A stretch of 64,000 nucleotides of DNA, from positions 1,612,001 to 1,676,000 of the forward strand of contig NZ_CP077683.1 of NCBI RefSeq assembly GCF_019063845.1, in the 5' to 3' direction. The notes beneath the pieces are model-generated. The model was not told the origin of the DNA, ran no database searches, and was given only the letters and a program-made list of their open reading frames with translations. The position numbers were made by a program, and so were the translations under genes. Each line of letters starts with the position of its first letter. Within the stretch, counting starts at the first letter, position 1. Shown in pieces: positions 61,944 to 64,000 of the stretch. Origin of the DNA: Geomonas subterranea. GTDB taxonomy: Bacteria; Desulfobacterota; Desulfuromonadia; Geobacterales; Geobacteraceae.

Positions 61944-62996
61944 TTATTTCACCAGGGTGGCTTTACCACCAAGGAAACTGGCAGTGGAGCACCCCTGGCA
62001 GTCTATTCTTTGAATCTCGGCGTAAGCCTCCCCCCCCCCGGCTGTAGTTTTCACATTAATGATATCGACCTCGGCATACTCGACCAGCTTGGTGAAGCTC
62101 TCCCCCCAGGAAACGGAGGAGGGGCAGACCTCGAATATGGGCACCAGGATGGTCCATATCTTGGTACTGGGATCTCTGGCGGCCAGGTAGGCATCGTGCA
62201 GGATATCGATGGTCTTACCTAAGCCATTGTTGGTCCATAGGGTCTCGCCGCAAAGCCCCAGCGGGATTTCGTGGTCGGGGTCGTTGATGAGCTTGGCAAC
62301 GGTGCCGTTGGGGCCGAGTTCGGTGGCTTTCGAGCTGGCGGAAAACTCGGTCCAGCCCACCGTGTACAGCGGGTTGGAAACCCCGGCCGGGTCCACAGCC
62401 TTGGTCTGGTTGAAGTACACCTTGAATGGCAAGGTGGTGACTCCGCACAGGCTCTGGCAGAGAACGATAGGGGCCGAGGGCTTTGGGGGCCTGCAGGCGA
62501 TCGCTTCGGCCCTGGCTGCCATGGTGTCCCAGTTCATCACCTGGGCGAAGAAGGTGTCCACCGGCTTGTTGTCCGTGCTGATCCCGGTCCCCGCCTCTGA
62601 GGTCCTGCGCGTCATGACCTTGACTGCGTTGGCGACCTTGCCGAAGGGGACCACGGGGAGCAGTTTCTTCGTCTTCTTGTCCCAGTACCCCACCACTATG
62701 TCGCCGTTTGCGCTGTTGGTGGTGTTAAGGTCGACTTTCGCCGTTTCGCCGGCGGCCTTGTTGCGCTCAGTGAACTGCTTCGCAGTCTGCCGGGCGACCG
62801 TGACGTTGGGCAGTTGCGATACCCCCGCGAGGGCTCCGGAATCGGCGGCGTTTTGCAGCTGCCCCTTGGTCAGGTACATGTGCCCCATGTCGACTGCGAG
62901 ACCGACAAAGGCAAACAGGACCAGGACCATCAGCGCGATGTAGACCAGAGCGAAACCCTTCTGGTCGGCTCTTACTATTTTCCTAAAGGCATCCAT
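61944..62996 (-). CDS. TadG-like pilus assembly protein
   Basis: A 350-residue protein with an N-terminal pilin-like helix after a short cytoplasmic start (GFALVYIALMVLVLFAFVGL, then DMGHMYLTKGQLQNAADSGA). The QNAADSGALAG segment is the hallmark of the TadE/TadG Flp pilus-assembly domain. The rest is periplasmic and beta-rich, with cysteines near 170 (IACRPPKPSAPIVLCQSLCG) and at the C-terminus (RIDCQGCSTASFL). No von Willebrand domain with MIDAS was recognised. Its start overlaps the secretin gene's end by 22 bp. Confidence 0.87.
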   Translation of the reverse strand: MDAFRKIVRADQKGFALVYIALMVLVLFAFVGLAVDMGHMYLTKGQLQNAADSGALAGVSQLPNVTVARQTAKQFTERNKAAGETAKVDLNTTNSANGDIVVGYWDKKTKKLLPVVPFGKVANAVKVMTRRTSEAGTGISTDNKPVDTFFAQVMNWDTMAARAEAIACRPPKPSAPIVLCQSLCGVTTLPFKVYFNQTKAVDPAGVSNPLYTVGWTEFSASSKATELGPNGTVAKLINDPDHEIPLGLCGETLWTNNGLGKTIDILHDAYLAARDPSTKIWTILVPIFEVCPSSVSWGESFTKLVEYAEVDIINVKTTAGGGEAYAEIQRIDCQGCSTASFLGGKATLVK

Positions 62997-64000
62997 GACA
63001 GTTCCTTCTCCTGCTCAGGAGTAAGCTTCTTGTCAGTCGGCAGTTCGGTCTTTCCCCCCGGCACTGTTGGCTTCACGAGTTTGGGCGTGATGAAGAACAC
63101 AAGTTCCTTCTCGGTGATGTCTTTGCTGCTGGAACGAAACAGCGCCCCCAGGATCGGGATGTCGCCTAGCAGGGGGATCTTGGACATGTTCCTGACCTCA
63201 TCCTCCTGCAACAACCCCGCGAGGATCAGGCTTTCGCCGTCTCTCAGTTCCACGCTGGTTTCGACCGTCCTGGAATCGATGATGGGGTAGCCATTGACGG
63301 GGAGGAAACCCTGGATACTGCTGACCTCGGCAGGATTGATCTTCAGGGAGATCATGCCGTTTTCCAGCACCTCGGGCTTGAACTTCAGTTTTATGCCGAT
63401 CGGCTCGTACCTGATGCTGGTGGTGGCCTGACCGTTGGTGCTCTCGATGATGGCGATGGGTACCTTGCTCCCCGCCAGGAAGTTCCCTTCCTGCGAGCTC
63501 TTGACCAGAAGGTTCGGTTCGGCAAGCACCTTGGCGAGCCCCTTCGAGCTCAGCGCCTGCAGAACCGAGGAGATGCCGGCGGGAAAATAGGACACGCCGG
63601 CCTGGTAGGTATCCAAGGTGGCGAAGTTGCCTATGCCGGTCCCCACCCCGGTGGCCTTGCCGTCCGGTCCGCCGATCACGTTGGAGAACCCCTCGGCGGT
63701 GTTCCCCTTGACCAGAAAGCTTATGCCGAGCTTCTTCAGGGATGTCTTGTCCACCTGGGCGACCTTCACCTGCAAAAGCACCTGCTGGGGCTCGTTCACC
63801 GTGATGTTGTTGATGACCTTGGCGGAGAAGGCCTTGGCGAGTTCCTGGGCCTTGGTCCTGGTCTGGTCGTTGGCGACGTTGCCCGAGAGCACCACGGTGT
63901 CATTGGCGTACTGGACGTCGATGGTGTCCTTGGGCGCCATCTCCCTGATCTGGCCCTGGATGGTCTCGCGGTCACCGACTACTCTCAGGTCGAAAAAGGT
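62975..64000 (-). CDS. Tad pilus secretin RcpA/CpaC (5' end beyond window)
   Basis: The visible 341 C-terminal residues lie in one open frame reaching the right edge. A BON-like N-domain end (IDVQYANDTVVLSGNVANDQ) is followed by an N-type ring domain (INNITVNEPQQVLLQVKVAQ) and the secretin core with ISLKINPAEVSSIQGFLPVN, the TSVELRDGESLILAGLLQED signature and the C-terminal KELVFFITPKLVKP. It forms the outer-membrane pore for the Flp pilus. Several hundred residues at the N-terminus are missing, including the signal peptide. It is the first visible gene of the tad operon. Confidence 0.92.
   Translation of the reverse strand, partial: TFFDLRVVGDRETIQGQIREMAPKDTIDVQYANDTVVLSGNVANDQTRTKAQELAKAFSAKVINNITVNEPQQVLLQVKVAQVDKTSLKKLGISFLVKGNTAEGFSNVIGGPDGKATGVGTGIGNFATLDTYQAGVSYFPAGISSVLQALSSKGLAKVLAEPNLLVKSSQEGNFLAGSKVPIAIIESTNGQATTSIRYEPIGIKLKFKPEVLENGMISLKINPAEVSSIQGFLPVNGYPIIDSRTVETSVELRDGESLILAGLLQEDEVRNMSKIPLLGDIPILGALFRSSSKDITEKELVFFITPKLVKPTVPGGKTELPTDKKLTPEQEKELSWMPLGK

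Overview
The window looks like the chromosome of a GC-rich deltaproteobacterium of the Geobacter/Geomonas/Citrifermentans group. The evidence is the pairing of a multiheme c-type cytochrome, several YtxH and parvulin proteins, a CpxRA-like system driving MacAB-TolC, a Tad pilus locus, and a short GC-rich hairpin repeat (CCCTCTCCC/GGGAGAGGG) scattered between genes. This placement comes from gene content and protein style, not from any search.

Layout. 1-5.4 kb (minus): the 5' end of an unrecognised Cys-motif protein, the ADP-heptose precursor enzymes GmhB and GmhA, a family 2 glycosyltransferase and MreB. 5.6-8.2 kb (plus): a PpiD/SurA-like chaperone and PurC. 8.3-20.2 kb: housekeeping and stress genes (YtxH proteins, an FAD/NAD(P) oxidoreductase, a TPR protein, PtsP, a periplasmic parvulin with a Lys/Ala-rich linker, ferritin, a glycosyltransferase/methyltransferase pair, a slipin and an NtrC-type regulator), separated by hairpin-repeat elements and good intrinsic terminators.

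20.18-26.31 kb is the most unusual part. It is a 6.1-kb segment bounded by 26-bp imperfect terminal inverted repeats (23 of 26 identical). Further 18-bp copies of the same motif lie just inside each end, and both ends are flanked by the same 8 bases (GCAGCAGC). Inside is decaying cargo related to chromate and redox functions: a truncated chrB, an intact chrA, one intact and one broken DUF1080-like gene, a broken DUF1259 gene, a pentaheme cytochrome, and a response regulator/histidine kinase pair fused by deletion. No transposase is visible, so it looks like a non-autonomous relative of Tn7/Tn5053/IS21-type elements.

26.3-35.7 kb is further accessory DNA: an operon of iron alcohol dehydrogenase, MFS exporter and an exported CMD-cupin protein; a REP-associated tyrosine transposase between perfect 26-bp inverted repeats; a GNAT acetyltransferase; and a secreted M6-type metalloprotease.

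35.8-44.1 kb is an envelope-stress efflux module. A CpxR/CpxA-like pair (plus) diverges from an operon (minus) of a Spy-like protein, a PDZ protein, an orphan receiver, MacA, MacB and a TolC-type lipoprotein. A CpxR-box-like sequence lies in the shared intergenic region. 44.6-45.1 kb is a 20-unit, 21-bp minisatellite.

46-54 kb holds a thioesterase, an 867-residue TolA-like coiled-coil protein with 153-bp internal repeats, and a cluster of multi-TM proteins, a glycosyltransferase and a methyltransferase. 54.4-64 kb (minus) is a Tad (Flp) pilus locus: secretin (cut by the right edge), TadG-like, TadZ, TadA, TadB, TadC, a 27-residue membrane peptide, an Ig-repeat lipoprotein, a beta-barrel protein and a DUF192 protein. 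No pilin or prepilin peptidase is seen in the window.
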